Origin: Armatimonadota bacterium
GTDB lineage: Bacteria > Armatimonadota > Hebobacteria > CAIYQO01
Direction: 5' to 3'
Assembly (NCBI GenBank): GCA_029553475.1
Contig: JAKPKV010000138.1
Coordinates: 1 to 64,000 of the forward strand
DNA length: 64,000 nucleotides
Position 1 is the stretch's first letter, and every line of letters starts with the position of its first letter. Shown in pieces: positions 1 through 9,715 of this stretch. The position numbers were made by a program, and so were the translations under genes. The notes under the pieces were generated by a model. The model saw only the letters and a list, made by a program, of their open reading frames with translations, was not told where the DNA came from and ran no database searches.

Positions 1-927
1 CAGCCGCGTGCGCACGAAGGCGATGGTCTGCACGCCCTCCTGCACCAGCGCGGCCATCAGGTGCACCGCCTCGCCCAACGGGCTCCTCCGGTCGCCGCCC
101 ACCCGCCAGGAGTCCGGATTGCCGCGCGCCGCCGTCTCCAGCGGGGGCGGGTTCCACAGCACGAACTGTTTCGGCCCGCGCGGCGAGCCATCGGTATTCA
201 CCAGCGACATCGGCACGCCGGTGATGCGCTCGGCGTGCTCGCGCGGATTGGCGATGGTCGCCGAACAGCAGATGAATTGCGGATCGGCGCCATAATGCCG
301 GCAGATGCGCTGCAGCCGCCGCAGCACGTTCGCCAGGTGCGAGCCGAAGACGCCCCGGTAGGCGTGCACCTCGTCAATCACCACGTACTTCAGGTGGGTG
401 AAGAAGCGGTTCCAGCGCGCGTGCCCCGGCAGGATGCCCTGGTGCAGCATGTCGGGATTCGTCAGCAGCACGTTCGCCCCGTCGCGCAGCTTGCGCCGCA
501 GGTTCTGCGGGGTGTCGCCGTCGTAGGCGCCCGCCAGGAATTTGACCCCGTGTTCGGCGGACTGAAACGCGCCCACCCCGCGCAACTGGTCCTGGGTCAG
601 CGCTTTCGTCGGGAAGAGATAGAGCGCCGTCGCCAGCGGGTCATCAATGAGCGTCTCCACCACCGGGATGTTGTAGCAGAGCGTCTTGCCGCTGGCCGTG
701 CCGGTGACGATGACGATGGACTCCCCGTCGCGCACCCGCCGCACCGCCTCCGCCTGGTGGCTGTAGAGCAGCGCGATCCCCTGCCGCGCCAGCGCATCGC
801 GCACCGCCGGATGCAGCGGCACCTCGTCAAACACCGGCGCGCGCTCCGGCAGCACCTGCACATGCACCATTTGGCGCTGAAAGAAGTCGCGATGCTGCAA
901 ACGTGTGATGAAGGTTGATGCGTCCAT
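1..927 (-). CDS. MrfA/YprA-like DEXH-box helicase, C-terminus beyond window
   Basis: Superfamily 2 ATP-dependent DNA helicase. The 309 residues present run off the left edge without a stop. Visible motifs are Walker A TGTASGKT (75-82), the FPTKAL motif (105-110), TNPDMLH (156-162), the DEVH Walker B box (185-188) and SAT (222-224). The motif positions coincide residue for residue with those of the MrfA protein at 2810-5533 (Walker A 75-82, DExH 185-188), so the two are close paralogues in tandem. The ATG at 927 was chosen because it starts an N-terminus collinear with that paralogue. A RAYT transposon and mug/rnhA now separate them. The zinc-cysteine C-terminal domain that defines the family would lie outside the window. 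Confidence 0.88.
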   Translation of the reverse strand, partial: MDASTFITRLQHRDFFQRQMVHVQVLPERAPVFDEVPLHPAVRDALARQGIALLYSHQAEAVRRVRDGESIVIVTGTASGKTLCYNIPVVETLIDDPLATALYLFPTKALTQDQLRGVGAFQSAEHGVKFLAGAYDGDTPQNLRRKLRDGANVLLTNPDMLHQGILPGHARWNRFFTHLKYVVIDEVHAYRGVFGSHLANVLRRLQRICRHYGADPQFICCSATIANPREHAERITGVPMSLVNTDGSPRGPKQFVLWNPPPLETAARGNPDSWRVGGDRRSPLGEAVHLMAALVQEGVQTIAFVRTRL

Positions 928-954
928 AATTGTTTCCGTAAAACAGCCCCGCAC

Positions 955-1053
955 GTTGGTAGTGCGCCACGCAGCGGAGCGGAGTGGCGCCGCAGGGTGG
1001 AGGCATCGGCCGGCGCGGCGCCACTCCGCTCCGCTGCGTGGCGCACGACCAAC
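955..1053. repeat. 99-nt long palindrome, copy A
   Basis: Two 37-nt arms (955-991 and 1017-1053) begin GTTGGTAGTGCGCCACGCAG and its complement, around a 25-nt spacer. The arms differ at one position. The same 99-nt unit recurs at 1702-1800, on the other side of a transposase gene. Such REP-like palindromes are the usual substrates of RAYT transposases. Confidence 0.9.
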
Positions 1054-1068
1054 AGCCTGGTGCTCTAC

Positions 1069-1686
1069 TCACTTCCAATCCCACCCTTTGCCGTAATTCG
1101 CCACGGGGAATCCCACCCAGAGTTCCTCGAGCCACTGTTGCCCATGTTCTTCAAGGTATAAGCGCCAGCTAGACCAGGGCCATACCGACATGGTGTCAAC
1201 ATACCCATGCTTCACCGGGTTGAAATGGATGTAATTCACCGTTGTCCAGAAGTGCCGCTCATCGCGAATGCGCCGGTCGCTGTAGCGGTACCAGACTCGC
1301 CGCCCGCGCGCATCCTGCTGCCCATTAACCTTCGTGGCGAGATCGCTGTGCTTCTTTCGCAGTATTTCACTCACGATGGCAAGGTCAAGGGCATGCAGTA
1401 AGACATGGTAATGCGTCGGCTGGAAGACGTATGCGTGATATTCCACGCTCCCTTCGACCAACGCGGAAAGAATCTCCTCCTGCAGCCACGAGAGCAATTT
1501 CGGTCCATCAACAATCGATTTATGCTCAAAACACGCGGCGGTAATGAGAAAGTTGGCTTCAACCTGCATCCCGTGCGGCGGCGAATGCCGGGGATATCCC
1601 TGCTCCTTCCGACACAGTACCCCCCACTCCCGTTCCTCCGCCGTCATCCGTCGGTAATCATACAGAGGAATCTCCTTTTCCCACAT
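1069..1686 (-). CDS. REP-associated tyrosine transposase (RAYT, IS200/Y1 type)
   Basis: Single-strand DNA transposase of the HUH/Y1 superfamily, 205 residues. The metal-binding HUH-type pair lies in QPTHYHVLLH (H92 and H94), and the IS200-like signature YIHFNPVKHG starts at the candidate catalytic Y152. An open frame continues upstream to 1809 through the flanking palindrome, but the ATG at 1686, outside the repeat, gives the normal RAYT N-terminus. The gene sits between two near-identical 99-nt palindromes, the arrangement expected of RAYT plus its REP/BIME substrate. RAYTs are usually domesticated and disperse REP elements rather than themselves. The frame looks intact. Confidence 0.87.
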   Translation of the reverse strand: MWEKEIPLYDYRRMTAEEREWGVLCRKEQGYPRHSPPHGMQVEANFLITAACFEHKSIVDGPKLLSWLQEEILSALVEGSVEYHAYVFQPTHYHVLLHALDLAIVSEILRKKHSDLATKVNGQQDARGRRVWYRYSDRRIRDERHFWTTVNYIHFNPVKHGYVDTMSVWPWSSWRLYLEEHGQQWLEELWVGFPVANYGKGWDWK

Positions 1687-1701
1687 AATACAGAGCCGCA
1701 C

Positions 1702-1800
1702 GTTGGTAGTGCGCCACGCAGCGGAGCGGAGTGGCGCCGCAGGGTGGAGGCATCGGCCGGCGCGGCGCCACTCCGCTCCGCTGCGTGGCGCACTACCAAC
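1702..1800. repeat. 99-nt long palindrome, copy B
   Basis: Second copy of the palindrome, in the same orientation as the copy at 955-1053. Here the 37-nt arms (1702-1738, 1764-1800) are perfect inverse complements around the same 25-nt spacer. It lies directly upstream of the transposase start at 1686 and between it and the 3' end of mug, so it may also act as a transcription barrier. Confidence 0.92.
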
Positions 1801-1813
1801 AGCCGGCACGATA

Positions 1814-2359
1814 TTATGCTTCCGCAGCTTCTTTAACCCGCCGGAGCCACTCCGCCAACTCCGGCACCTGGCAATGCGCGTTCAACCCGCTCGGGTTCGG
1901 CAGCACCCAGATCGTGGTATCGCCGATGCGCTCAGGCTGGGGGCCGAGGACGGCGTGCGGGCGGTCGAAGGCCGTGCGGTAGGCGGTGACGCCGAGCACG
2001 GCGAGCACCCGCGGCTGGTAGCGCAGCACCTTCTCCGCCAGCAGCGCTTTGCCGGCGATGAGTTCCGCGTCCGCCAGGTCCGCGGCGGCGGCGGTGGCGC
2101 GGGCGGCGACGTTGGTGATGCCGTAGCCGAGCGCCAAGAGCTCCCGCTCGTCATCGGGCGAGAAGCGGCGCGGCGTCAGCCCCGCCCGCGCCATCGCCGG
2201 CCAGAAGCGATTGCCCGGCCGCGCGAAGTGATGCCCCACCGCCGCCGTATAAAGTCCCGGATTGATGCCGCAAAAGAGCACCTGCAGACCGGAAGCGATG
2301 ACATCCGGCACGGTGGTGTTGACCGCCTGCCTGATCTCGTCAGGGGTGGGTGTGCGCAT
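1814..2359 (-). CDS. mug: Mismatch-specific uracil/thymine-DNA glycosylase
   Basis: Base-excision repair enzyme of the Mug/TDG family, which removes U or T mispaired with G and etheno-bases. The 181-residue length is close to that of E. coli Mug. The catalytic motif GINPG (31-35, with N33 activating water), HHFARPGNRFW (43-53) and the intercalation motif NPSGLNAH (155-162) are all present. The ATG overlaps the last 20 nt of rnhA, so the two are likely translationally coupled in an operon mrfA-rnhA-mug. All visible catalytic residues are intact. Confidence 0.93.
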   Translation of the reverse strand: MRTPTPDEIRQAVNTTVPDVIASGLQVLFCGINPGLYTAAVGHHFARPGNRFWPAMARAGLTPRRFSPDDERELLALGYGITNVAARATAAAADLADAELIAGKALLAEKVLRYQPRVLAVLGVTAYRTAFDRPHAVLGPQPERIGDTTIWVLPNPSGLNAHCQVPELAEWLRRVKEAAEA

Positions 2360-2813
2360 GCGCGCAAAACTCCTCCGCCGCCTGCTGGGCCAGCGCGTCC
2401 GCCCGCTCGTTGCCGGGAGTGCCGGCGTGGCCGCGGGTCCACTGCCAGGTCAGCGTTCCGACGTGAGCACTTGCCAGCGCGTCGAGCTCCTGCCACAGGT
2501 CTTTATTCAGCACCGGCTGGCGCTGGGCGGTCAGCCAGCCCTTCGCCTTCCAACTGGTGATCCAGCCGGTGATGCCCTTCACCACGTACTGGCTGTCCGT
2601 CACGATCCGGATATCGCCGCGCGGCACCGCCTTCAGCGCGCTGATGACGGCGATGAGCTCCATGCGGTTGTTGGTGGTGTCGCGAAACGCCCGCACGAAC
2701 TCCTTCACAATCGCCCCGCCCGGCGTGGTGATGACCACCGCCGCCGCCCCGGGACCGGGATTGCGCTTGCAGGAGCCGTCGGCGTAGATGATGAATTGCG
2801 TTGTCTCTGTCAT
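2340..2813 (-). CDS. rnhA: Ribonuclease HI
   Basis: Cleaves the RNA strand of RNA-DNA hybrids (R-loops, primers). The 157 residues match the E. coli enzyme in length. The D-E-D-D active site is complete: D12 in YADGS, E52 in NRMEL, D73 in TDSQY and D139 in NERADA; the loop histidine is H129 in RGHAG. The start codon overlaps the mrfA stop as ATGA, and the 3' end overlaps mug, indicating one transcript of DNA-maintenance genes. Confidence 0.96.
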   Translation of the reverse strand: MTETTQFIIYADGSCKRNPGPGAAAVVITTPGGAIVKEFVRAFRDTTNNRMELIAVISALKAVPRGDIRIVTDSQYVVKGITGWITSWKAKGWLTAQRQPVLNKDLWQELDALASAHVGTLTWQWTRGHAGTPGNERADALAQQAAEEFCAHAHTHP

Positions 2814-5533
2814 TCGTTCTCCCGCTGCTTCTTCAACTTCCGCGCCCGCGCCGCCAGCGAATCACCCATTGCTACCGGTTTCCCCGGCGTGCCGGGAAAG
2901 GCGGTCGGCGGCAGCGCGCCGGCGCCGGTTTTCATGCCCGGCGGGGCCGGGTTGGGCGGCAGGGGCTCCGCTTCCAGCCGCTGGGCGATGCGCTTGCGCA
3001 GCTCGCGGCCGAAATCCCGCCGGCGGTCGCCGCGCCGGGCCACGTCGGGCTCCGGCAGCGTTTCCGCGCACTCGACCCGCGCCGGCGCCGTCTCCACTTT
3101 GGGCTCGATGGGGTGCAGCACCTGCGGTTCGCGCATGCGTTCCAGCCGGCGGCGCAGGTTAGCGTCCAGCCGCAGCCGCTCCGCCTCCGCGCTGTCCGTC
3201 ATCGCCAGCGTATCCGCCTCTTCCAGATTCGTCCCGTCGCCCAGCAATCCCTCCAGAATCATGATCGCCGCCGCCTTGTTCGGGATCGCGGCCTCGCCGC
3301 GCTCAGGATTCCACACCAGCTCGCCGCGCAGGGGCTTCCCGGTGCAGCAGGGACAGCCTTCCGCGCAGGGGCAGGCTTTGATCGCCGCCAGCACCGCCGG
3401 CAGCAGGCGAGGCAATTGCTCGTAGGCCTTCTCGGTGAAGCCCAGCCCGCGCGGGTAGCGCTCGTAAATGAAGACGGCCTGCCACGGCGAGTTGACGCTG
3501 CCCACGGTGTGCGAGAAATCGAGCGTGTCGCAGGTGATGAAGAGCGGCAGCAGCATGCGCGCCGCATACCCCACCCCGCGCAGGCCGTTGAAGGCGTCTA
3601 GCCCCGCCGCGCGCACGCGCGCCATCAACGCCTCCGGCGGCACGATCCAGACCGCCATCGTCTCCAGAGAGAAGCTGGGCAAGTCCACCGCATGGCGCGA
3701 GAGGGCGTCCAGCTCGTAGAAGCGCACTTTTTCATACCCCCAGTTGTGAAAGTGCGCGGTCACCTCGCCCCAGTATGCCCGCCCGGCGCCGAAGGGTTTT
3801 TCCCGCAGGCACTGGTCAATGTGGTGGATATCGGTGCCGCCCAGCGGCTGGGTGTAATAATCCACCTCCACCCGCTTGACACGGGCGATGTTGCGCTCCA
3901 GGTCCAGCGTCAGCACCTGCCAGGTGTCGCCGGCATGTAGATAGATTGCCCCGGGATGCAGCAGCGGCGAGGCGTCGAATTTGTCCAGCGCGCCGAGGAT
4001 CTTCCCGCTGTCAACGTCCTCGATCACCACGTTGGCATCCGAGTAGCTGCGCAGCGAGATCTCCGCTTGCGGTAATTCACGCGCGGCGTGATACCAGCGC
4101 CCGTCAATGCGGCGCACCTTCTGGTTCTGTTCCAGCACCTCCAGCGCCGTCAGCGCGTATGCGCCGAACCGCCCAACCTCCGCGTCGGGCAGCGCCAGCT
4201 CGTGCGTCGCGCAGCGGAGATGCCCGGTCACCACGAAGGGATTGTCCGGGTCCAGTGCCGCTTCCTCAACCGGACGGGCAAAGAGATACTCCGGATGGCT
4301 CATCACGTACTGGTTCGCCGGGGTATCGAGGCCGACCAGCACCACCAGCGCGTCGTCCGTTGCCCGCCCGGCGCGTCCCGCCTGCTGAAAAAAGGCCGCC
4401 AGCGTGCCGGGGTAACCGACGAGGATGCTGGCGTCCAATCCGCCGATGTTGATGCCCAACTCCAGCGCTTTCGTGGTGCTGACGCCGAGGAGCTCGCCGT
4501 TAAAGAGCCTGCGCTCGATCTCCCGCCGCTCCTCCGGCAGATAGCCGCCGCGATACGGCGCGAGCGCGCCCAGCAGATGCGGCGCCGTCTCTCGCAGGCG
4601 CGCGCTCACGTAGCGATGGATCATCTCCGCGGTCATCTTCGCCTTGCTGAAGGTGATGGTGCGCACGCCGTTCGCGACCAGCAGCGCCATCAGCGCGTGC
4701 GCTTCCACGTTCGCGCTGCGCCGGCCGCGCCAGGCCCGTGCGCGCTCGCGCGGCGGGTTCCAGAGGACGTAGGTGCGCTTGCCGTGCGGGCCGCCGTCCT
4801 CGTCAACGAGCGTCACGTCGCGCCCGGTCACTGCCCGGCTCAACTCCCGCGGATTGCCGACCGTCGCCGAGCAGGCCAGGTATTGCGGCCGCGCCCCATA
4901 ATGCGCGCACAGCCGCTCCAGCCGCCGCAGCACGTTCGCCATGTTGGAACCGAAGATGCCGCTGTAGACGTGCAGCTCATCCAGCACCACCACCCGCAGC
5001 CGGGCGAGGAAGGACGCCCACCGGGCGTGCCGCGGCAGGATGCCCGCGTGCAGCATGTCGGGGTTGGTGAGGATGAGGTTGGCGCCGTCACGCAGTTGTC
5101 GCCGGGTAGCGGACGGCGTGTCGCCGTCGTAGACCCCCGCCGGCACCTCCGGCAGCCCCGCCGCCTCGAGCGCGGCATGGAGCCCCCGGAACTGGTCCTG
5201 GCAGAGCGCCTTCGTGGGGAAAAGCAGCAACGCGGTGGCCGCGGGGTCATCGAGCACCCGCTCGATGATCGGAATCTGGTAGCACAGCGATTTCCCCGAG
5301 GCCGTGCCCGTCGCCACCAGCACATCCGCCCCGTTGCGCGCGGCGGTGATCGCCGTTGTTTGATGGCTGTAGAGTTGCGTAATGCCCCGCGCCGCCAGCA
5401 TCCGCCGCACGGGCTCCGATACGTCAAGCTCCCCATGCCGCGCCGCGCTTGCCGCGATTTCGTGCACATAGACGATCTGATCGCGGTAGTCAGGACTGTG
5501 CCGTATGTCGTTCAGGAAAACGGTGAAATCCAT
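2810..5533 (-). CDS. mrfA: MrfA/YprA-family DEXH helicase with C-terminal cysteine cluster
   Basis: ATP-dependent 3'-5' DNA helicase of the family that in Bacillus subtilis acts with MrfB in repair of mitomycin C lesions. The protein has 907 residues. The N-terminal RecA-like domain carries TGTASGKS (75-82), FPTKAL (105-110), DELH (185-188) and SAT. The second RecA domain carries GRAGRATDDALVVLV. The C-terminal DUF1998-type zinc region shows C721, C723, C727, C729 and C730. About 110 residues rich in Arg, Pro and Ala follow and look disordered. The gene heads an mrfA-rnhA-mug operon with an ATGA junction. mrfB lies 328 nt upstream on the same strand. No strong ribosome binding site is visible before the ATG. 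Confidence 0.93.
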   Translation of the reverse strand: MDFTVFLNDIRHSPDYRDQIVYVHEIAASAARHGELDVSEPVRRMLAARGITQLYSHQTTAITAARNGADVLVATGTASGKSLCYQIPIIERVLDDPAATALLLFPTKALCQDQFRGLHAALEAAGLPEVPAGVYDGDTPSATRRQLRDGANLILTNPDMLHAGILPRHARWASFLARLRVVVLDELHVYSGIFGSNMANVLRRLERLCAHYGARPQYLACSATVGNPRELSRAVTGRDVTLVDEDGGPHGKRTYVLWNPPRERARAWRGRRSANVEAHALMALLVANGVRTITFSKAKMTAEMIHRYVSARLRETAPHLLGALAPYRGGYLPEERREIERRLFNGELLGVSTTKALELGINIGGLDASILVGYPGTLAAFFQQAGRAGRATDDALVVLVGLDTPANQYVMSHPEYLFARPVEEAALDPDNPFVVTGHLRCATHELALPDAEVGRFGAYALTALEVLEQNQKVRRIDGRWYHAARELPQAEISLRSYSDANVVIEDVDSGKILGALDKFDASPLLHPGAIYLHAGDTWQVLTLDLERNIARVKRVEVDYYTQPLGGTDIHHIDQCLREKPFGAGRAYWGEVTAHFHNWGYEKVRFYELDALSRHAVDLPSFSLETMAVWIVPPEALMARVRAAGLDAFNGLRGVGYAARMLLPLFITCDTLDFSHTVGSVNSPWQAVFIYERYPRGLGFTEKAYEQLPRLLPAVLAAIKACPCAEGCPCCTGKPLRGELVWNPERGEAAIPNKAAAIMILEGLLGDGTNLEEADTLAMTDSAEAERLRLDANLRRRLERMREPQVLHPIEPKVETAPARVECAETLPEPDVARRGDRRRDFGRELRKRIAQRLEAEPLPPNPAPPGMKTGAGALPPTAFPGTPGKPVAMGDSLAARARKLKKQRENE

Positions 5534-5542
5534 GCGGATGGA

Positions 5543-5579
5543 GTGAGTAGTAATCAGTAATTAGTGAGTAGTAATCAGT
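5543..5579. repeat. Duplicated GTGAGTAGTAATCAGT unit
   Basis: The 16-nt unit GTGAGTAGTAATCAGT occurs twice (5543-5558 and 5564-5579). An inverted, slightly diverged form is found at 5829-5856, so the units bracket the four-helix-bundle remnant between mrfA and mrfB. Confidence 0.8.
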
Positions 5580-5642
5580 GAATCTATCATCGTCAGCGAT
5601 TGCCGCATAAGAAGCCGCATCCTCGCGGACTTCCATTGACCG

Positions 5643-5750
5643 TTGCTGGCAAAATCGCGGAGCTTGCTCGATGATGCCATTCAACACGTTGCCGATCTCT
5701 TCGAGCAGCCGCAGGAGAGAATCAGCCTGTGTCTCGGTGATATAGCGCAT
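5643..5750 (-). pseudogene. Remnant of a four-helix-bundle (23S rRNA IVS-type) protein
   Basis: About 36 codons beginning MRYITETQADSLLRLLEEIG and continuing to NVLNGIIEQ look like the C-terminal helix of S23/IVS-type four-helix-bundle proteins (typically G-Y-I-x-E-x-Q followed by L-L-E-E-I-G-x-x-L-N-G-L-I). The frame is closed by a stop just upstream of the ATG, so the first three helices are missing. The open frame continues to 5490 as unrelated sequence through the GTGAGTAG repeats and into mrfA. The assignment rests on pattern memory alone. Confidence 0.45.
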
Positions 5751-5828
5751 ACCCCAGCTTGCTCATAACTCTTCCCTTCTGAAAAAATCACTGTTTATTA
5801 ACCGGCAACTCCCCCCCAAATACCTGGT

Positions 5829-5856
5829 ACTGATTACTCCTCACTGATTACTCCTC
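5829..5856. repeat. Tandem 14-nt repeat, inverted relative to 5543-5579
   Basis: ACTGATTACTCCTC occurs twice without a gap (5829-5842 and 5843-5856). Read on the other strand this is GAGGAGTAATCAGT, one mismatch from the units at 5543-5579. Confidence 0.8.
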
Positions 5857-5861
5857 ACTTC

Positions 5862-6725
5862 CTACTCGGCCGGCAATTTCACCATCAACTCCGCCAGCGT
5901 CACCAGGTCCATGAGATTATGCCGGATAATTTGCGCCATCTGCACGGCGTGGCCGGTGCGGACGAAGGCGTGATAGGCTTCGGGTATCGCCGCGCCGGGG
6001 ATATCGCCCACGCGCGGGGGACGGCCGCAGACGCGCTGCTCCAGCGTTTGCAGCTTGCAGTTCGGCAGGTGGCTCTTCCAGGCGCGGCGGCACTCGTGCA
6101 GCAGATCGAGGTGGGCGGCGCCCAGCGCGCAGGGGATGCCGCAGGCGGCGGCGCGGGTGCGCACGTAGGGCAGGTCAAAGCTTTTCCCGTTGAAGGACAC
6201 AAACAGCCGCTTCTCACAGGCGAGGTCGAGGAAAAGGGCGGTGACCGTCGCCTCCTCGCCGTAGTGCCGCGCGAGATACTGGCGAATGACGAAGTCGCCG
6301 CCGTCCCACACCATCGCGCCGATGAGGAAGAGCGGCGAATGCGCCAGCCCGGTGGTCTCCAGGTCCACGAAAAGGATCTCGTCCGGCATGATGCCTTCCG
6401 CGCCACAGCGTGCCAGCAGCCGCGCGCGCAGCGCCTCGCCGCGGACGGCCGCGGGGAAGGCGCGACGCAGCGGCATCCAGTGCGCGCCGAAGGCGTCCAG
6501 CTCGGTGAGGATGGTATAGGCCGTGCCGTAGGGCGCGCGCGCCGTTTCGATGCCGGGAATCGCGTCTTCCAGCGAGAGCGGCGCGTTCGACGGCGCCGGG
6601 CGCGGCCGCGCGGGCGCCACCTCGCGCCGGGAGACGATCGGCGCGGGCGGCGGCGCGGCAGGCGCGAGCTCCGCCGGCGGTTGATATCGCAGCGGTCCCC
6701 CATTCAACGCTTCCAGCCGTTTCAT
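5862..6725 (-). CDS. mrfB: MrfB/YprB-like RNase H-fold exonuclease
   Basis: DEDD-type 3'-5' exonuclease of the YprB family, the partner of MrfA in B. subtilis. From the ATG at 6725 it has 287 residues. Catalytic residues are D121 and E123 in FVDLETTG, D184 in KSFDLPY, and H269/D273 in RHNLMDLVTL. Residues 20-60 are Pro/Ala/Arg-rich and probably a flexible tether. An upstream in-frame ATG at 6794 is less likely because it precedes the promoter-like TATAAT at 6753-6758. No TPR extension like that of the Bacillus protein is present, so it is a minimal version. Confidence 0.88.
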   Translation of the reverse strand: MKRLEALNGGPLRYQPPAELAPAAPPPAPIVSRREVAPARPRPAPSNAPLSLEDAIPGIETARAPYGTAYTILTELDAFGAHWMPLRRAFPAAVRGEALRARLLARCGAEGIMPDEILFVDLETTGLAHSPLFLIGAMVWDGGDFVIRQYLARHYGEEATVTALFLDLACEKRLFVSFNGKSFDLPYVRTRAAACGIPCALGAAHLDLLHECRRAWKSHLPNCKLQTLEQRVCGRPPRVGDIPGAAIPEAYHAFVRTGHAVQMAQIIRHNLMDLVTLAELMVKLPAE

Positions 6726-6752
6726 AATATCTCGCGAGGCGCCCACACGCCT

Positions 6753-6758
6753 ATTATA
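6753..6758 (-). promoter_or_regulatory. Candidate -10 box for mrfB
   Basis: Perfect TATAAT on the minus strand, 27 nt upstream of the mrfB ATG. The -35 position 17 nt further up reads GCGACA, matching the consensus only in its ACA end. Confidence 0.5.
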
Positions 6759-6916
6759 GCGAACGTCTGCTCCATTGTCGCGGGGGCACGGCATCTTTTT
6801 TCACCAGCAGTCACCGGCACGGGGCGCACGGCCTCTTGCATCGCCCGCGCGCGCGCGGTATGCTAGGGAAGAAGAGTCTTTTGCTCGTGTTGACCACCGG
6901 TCCGAAGGGGGATGGC

Positions 6917-7753
6917 ATGGCGGAGTTTCCGCGCACCATGGTCGGGGGCGTTTCGCTGCCCCGGTTAATCTGCGGCAGCAACTGGATGCTGGGATTCTCT
7001 CACACCAGCAAGGCCAAAGACCGCTTCATCAAAGAGCTCTTTGATACGCCCGGCAAAGCGGCGGACGTCATCGAGGTTTTCGCCCGCGCCGGCTGCAATG
7101 CCTATATGAGCGGCGCCAGCGAGTTCGTCTCGCTGGCGCTCCGCGAGGTCGAGCAGCGCACCGGCGTGCCGATGCTGTGGGTCGCCACCCCGCATTGGGA
7201 CCCGGTGGGCGATTTCGACGCGTGGAAGCGCACGGTGGAGCAGGCCAGGGCCTGGGGCGCCACCTTCTGCTATCCGCACATGTGTACCACCGACCCGCGC
7301 GTGGACCGGGCGAACGAGCGCCTGGCGCCGGACCTGTGCGCGCTGCTGCGCATCGTGCGCGAACAGGGCTTGATCCCCGGCTTGAGCACGCACATGCCCG
7401 AGGCGATCACCTGCGCGGACGCCTGCGGCGCCGATGTGGAGAGCTACGTGCAGCCGTACAACGCCGCCGGTTTCCTCTGCCAGGTGGAGACGGACTGGAT
7501 TCAGCAGGTCATCCACCAGGCGAAAAAGCCGGTGATGACCATCAAGCCGCTGGCGGCCGGCCGCCTGCTGCCGCCCACCGGGCTGGCGTTCGCGTGGAGC
7601 ACCATCCGCGACTGCGACATGGTGACCATCGGCACGATGAGCACCTACGAAGCGGAAGAGGTGATCGAGATCAGCCTGGCGCTGCTGGAACAGCGCGCCG
7701 CCCACGTCGAGCTGCAATTCACCCGCAGCAAGAAGACGCTGACCATGGACTGA
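6917..7753 (+). CDS. TIM-barrel protein, aldo/keto-reductase-like, function unknown
   Basis: 278 residues from the ATG at 6917, chosen because AGGGGGAT lies just upstream (6907-6913); an upstream ATG at 6836 lacks such a site. The alternation of beta strands and helices (LPRLICGSNWML near the start, VPMLWVATPHW, GLIPGLSTHMPE, KPVMTIKPLAAG, CDMVTIGTMSTYEAEEVI) fits a TIM barrel. The strand order and the closing GTMSTYEAEE segment recall aldo/keto-reductase-like proteins, but no Asp-Tyr-Lys-His tetrad is obvious. It stands alone, divergent from mrfB. Confidence 0.7.
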   Translation: MAEFPRTMVGGVSLPRLICGSNWMLGFSHTSKAKDRFIKELFDTPGKAADVIEVFARAGCNAYMSGASEFVSLALREVEQRTGVPMLWVATPHWDPVGDFDAWKRTVEQARAWGATFCYPHMCTTDPRVDRANERLAPDLCALLRIVREQGLIPGLSTHMPEAITCADACGADVESYVQPYNAAGFLCQVETDWIQQVIHQAKKPVMTIKPLAAGRLLPPTGLAFAWSTIRDCDMVTIGTMSTYEAEEVIEISLALLEQRAAHVELQFTRSKKTLTMD

Positions 7754-8108
7754 GCTCCGGCCTCCTACCGCCGTTTGGGCGCAAAGCGGACCGCCGTCGA
7801 GCCGGTTCCCTGGAGGGCGAGACTCCGTCGAGCCGCGCGCGGAGGAGCCGGGCGCGCCGGCAGGCATCCGCGGGGACGGAGCGGTGCGGTTTCATCACGA
7901 AGTCAGGGAGACGGGAAGACGCGAAGGTTGGTCAGCACGGGCAATCGTCATCGTCATCGTACTCGTCATCGTACTCGACCATCTCCCCCGCCACTTTGCC
8001 CTCCAGGGGACCGGCTCGACGGAGTCTCGCCCTCCAGGGTGCGGCGCGACAGAGTCCCGCCCGCCAGCAGACCGGCTCGACGGGGTGTGAAGCGCCCGCG
8101 GCGAGCGG
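7754..8108. repeat. Gene-free gap built of inverted GACTCCGTCGAGCC repeats
   Basis: This 355-nt gap between convergent genes contains a 28-nt perfect inverted repeat (7808-7835 and 8012-8039; core GGCGAGACTCCGTCGAGCCG). Partial extra copies lie at 7795-7804 and 8060-8094. Between the arms is a low-complexity run of GTCATCGTACTC-type units (about 7946-7980). A diverged copy of the same unit occurs at 17461-17485. No convincing coding sequence is seen. Confidence 0.8.
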
Positions 8109-9679
<1,571 letters not shown>

Positions 9680-9709
9680 TTGCCGTCGCGCCCGCCGGGC
9701 GGTTATACT
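9680..9709 (+). promoter_or_regulatory. Promoter of the DUF167 gene, leaderless arrangement
   Basis: TTGCCG (9680-9685) and TATACT (9704-9709) are separated by 18 nt. The expected transcription start, 6-7 nt after the -10 box, coincides with the ATG at 9716, and there is no ribosome binding site, so the mRNA is probably leaderless. Confidence 0.6.
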
Positions 9710-9715
9710 GGGCAT

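Noticed and set aside
1686..1809. N-terminal extension of the transposase into the palindrome
   Set aside because: The added residues are a translation of the repeat; the RAYT family N-terminus fits the start at 1686.
4088..5560. Open frame of 490 codons on the plus strand
   Set aside because: Antisense of mrfA, with no recognisable domain and no ribosome binding site.
7940..7985. Short repeats (GTCATCGTACTC) as a CRISPR array
   Set aside because: Units are too short, irregular and without spacers; simple low-complexity DNA. No CRISPR array or cas gene was seen anywhere in the window.
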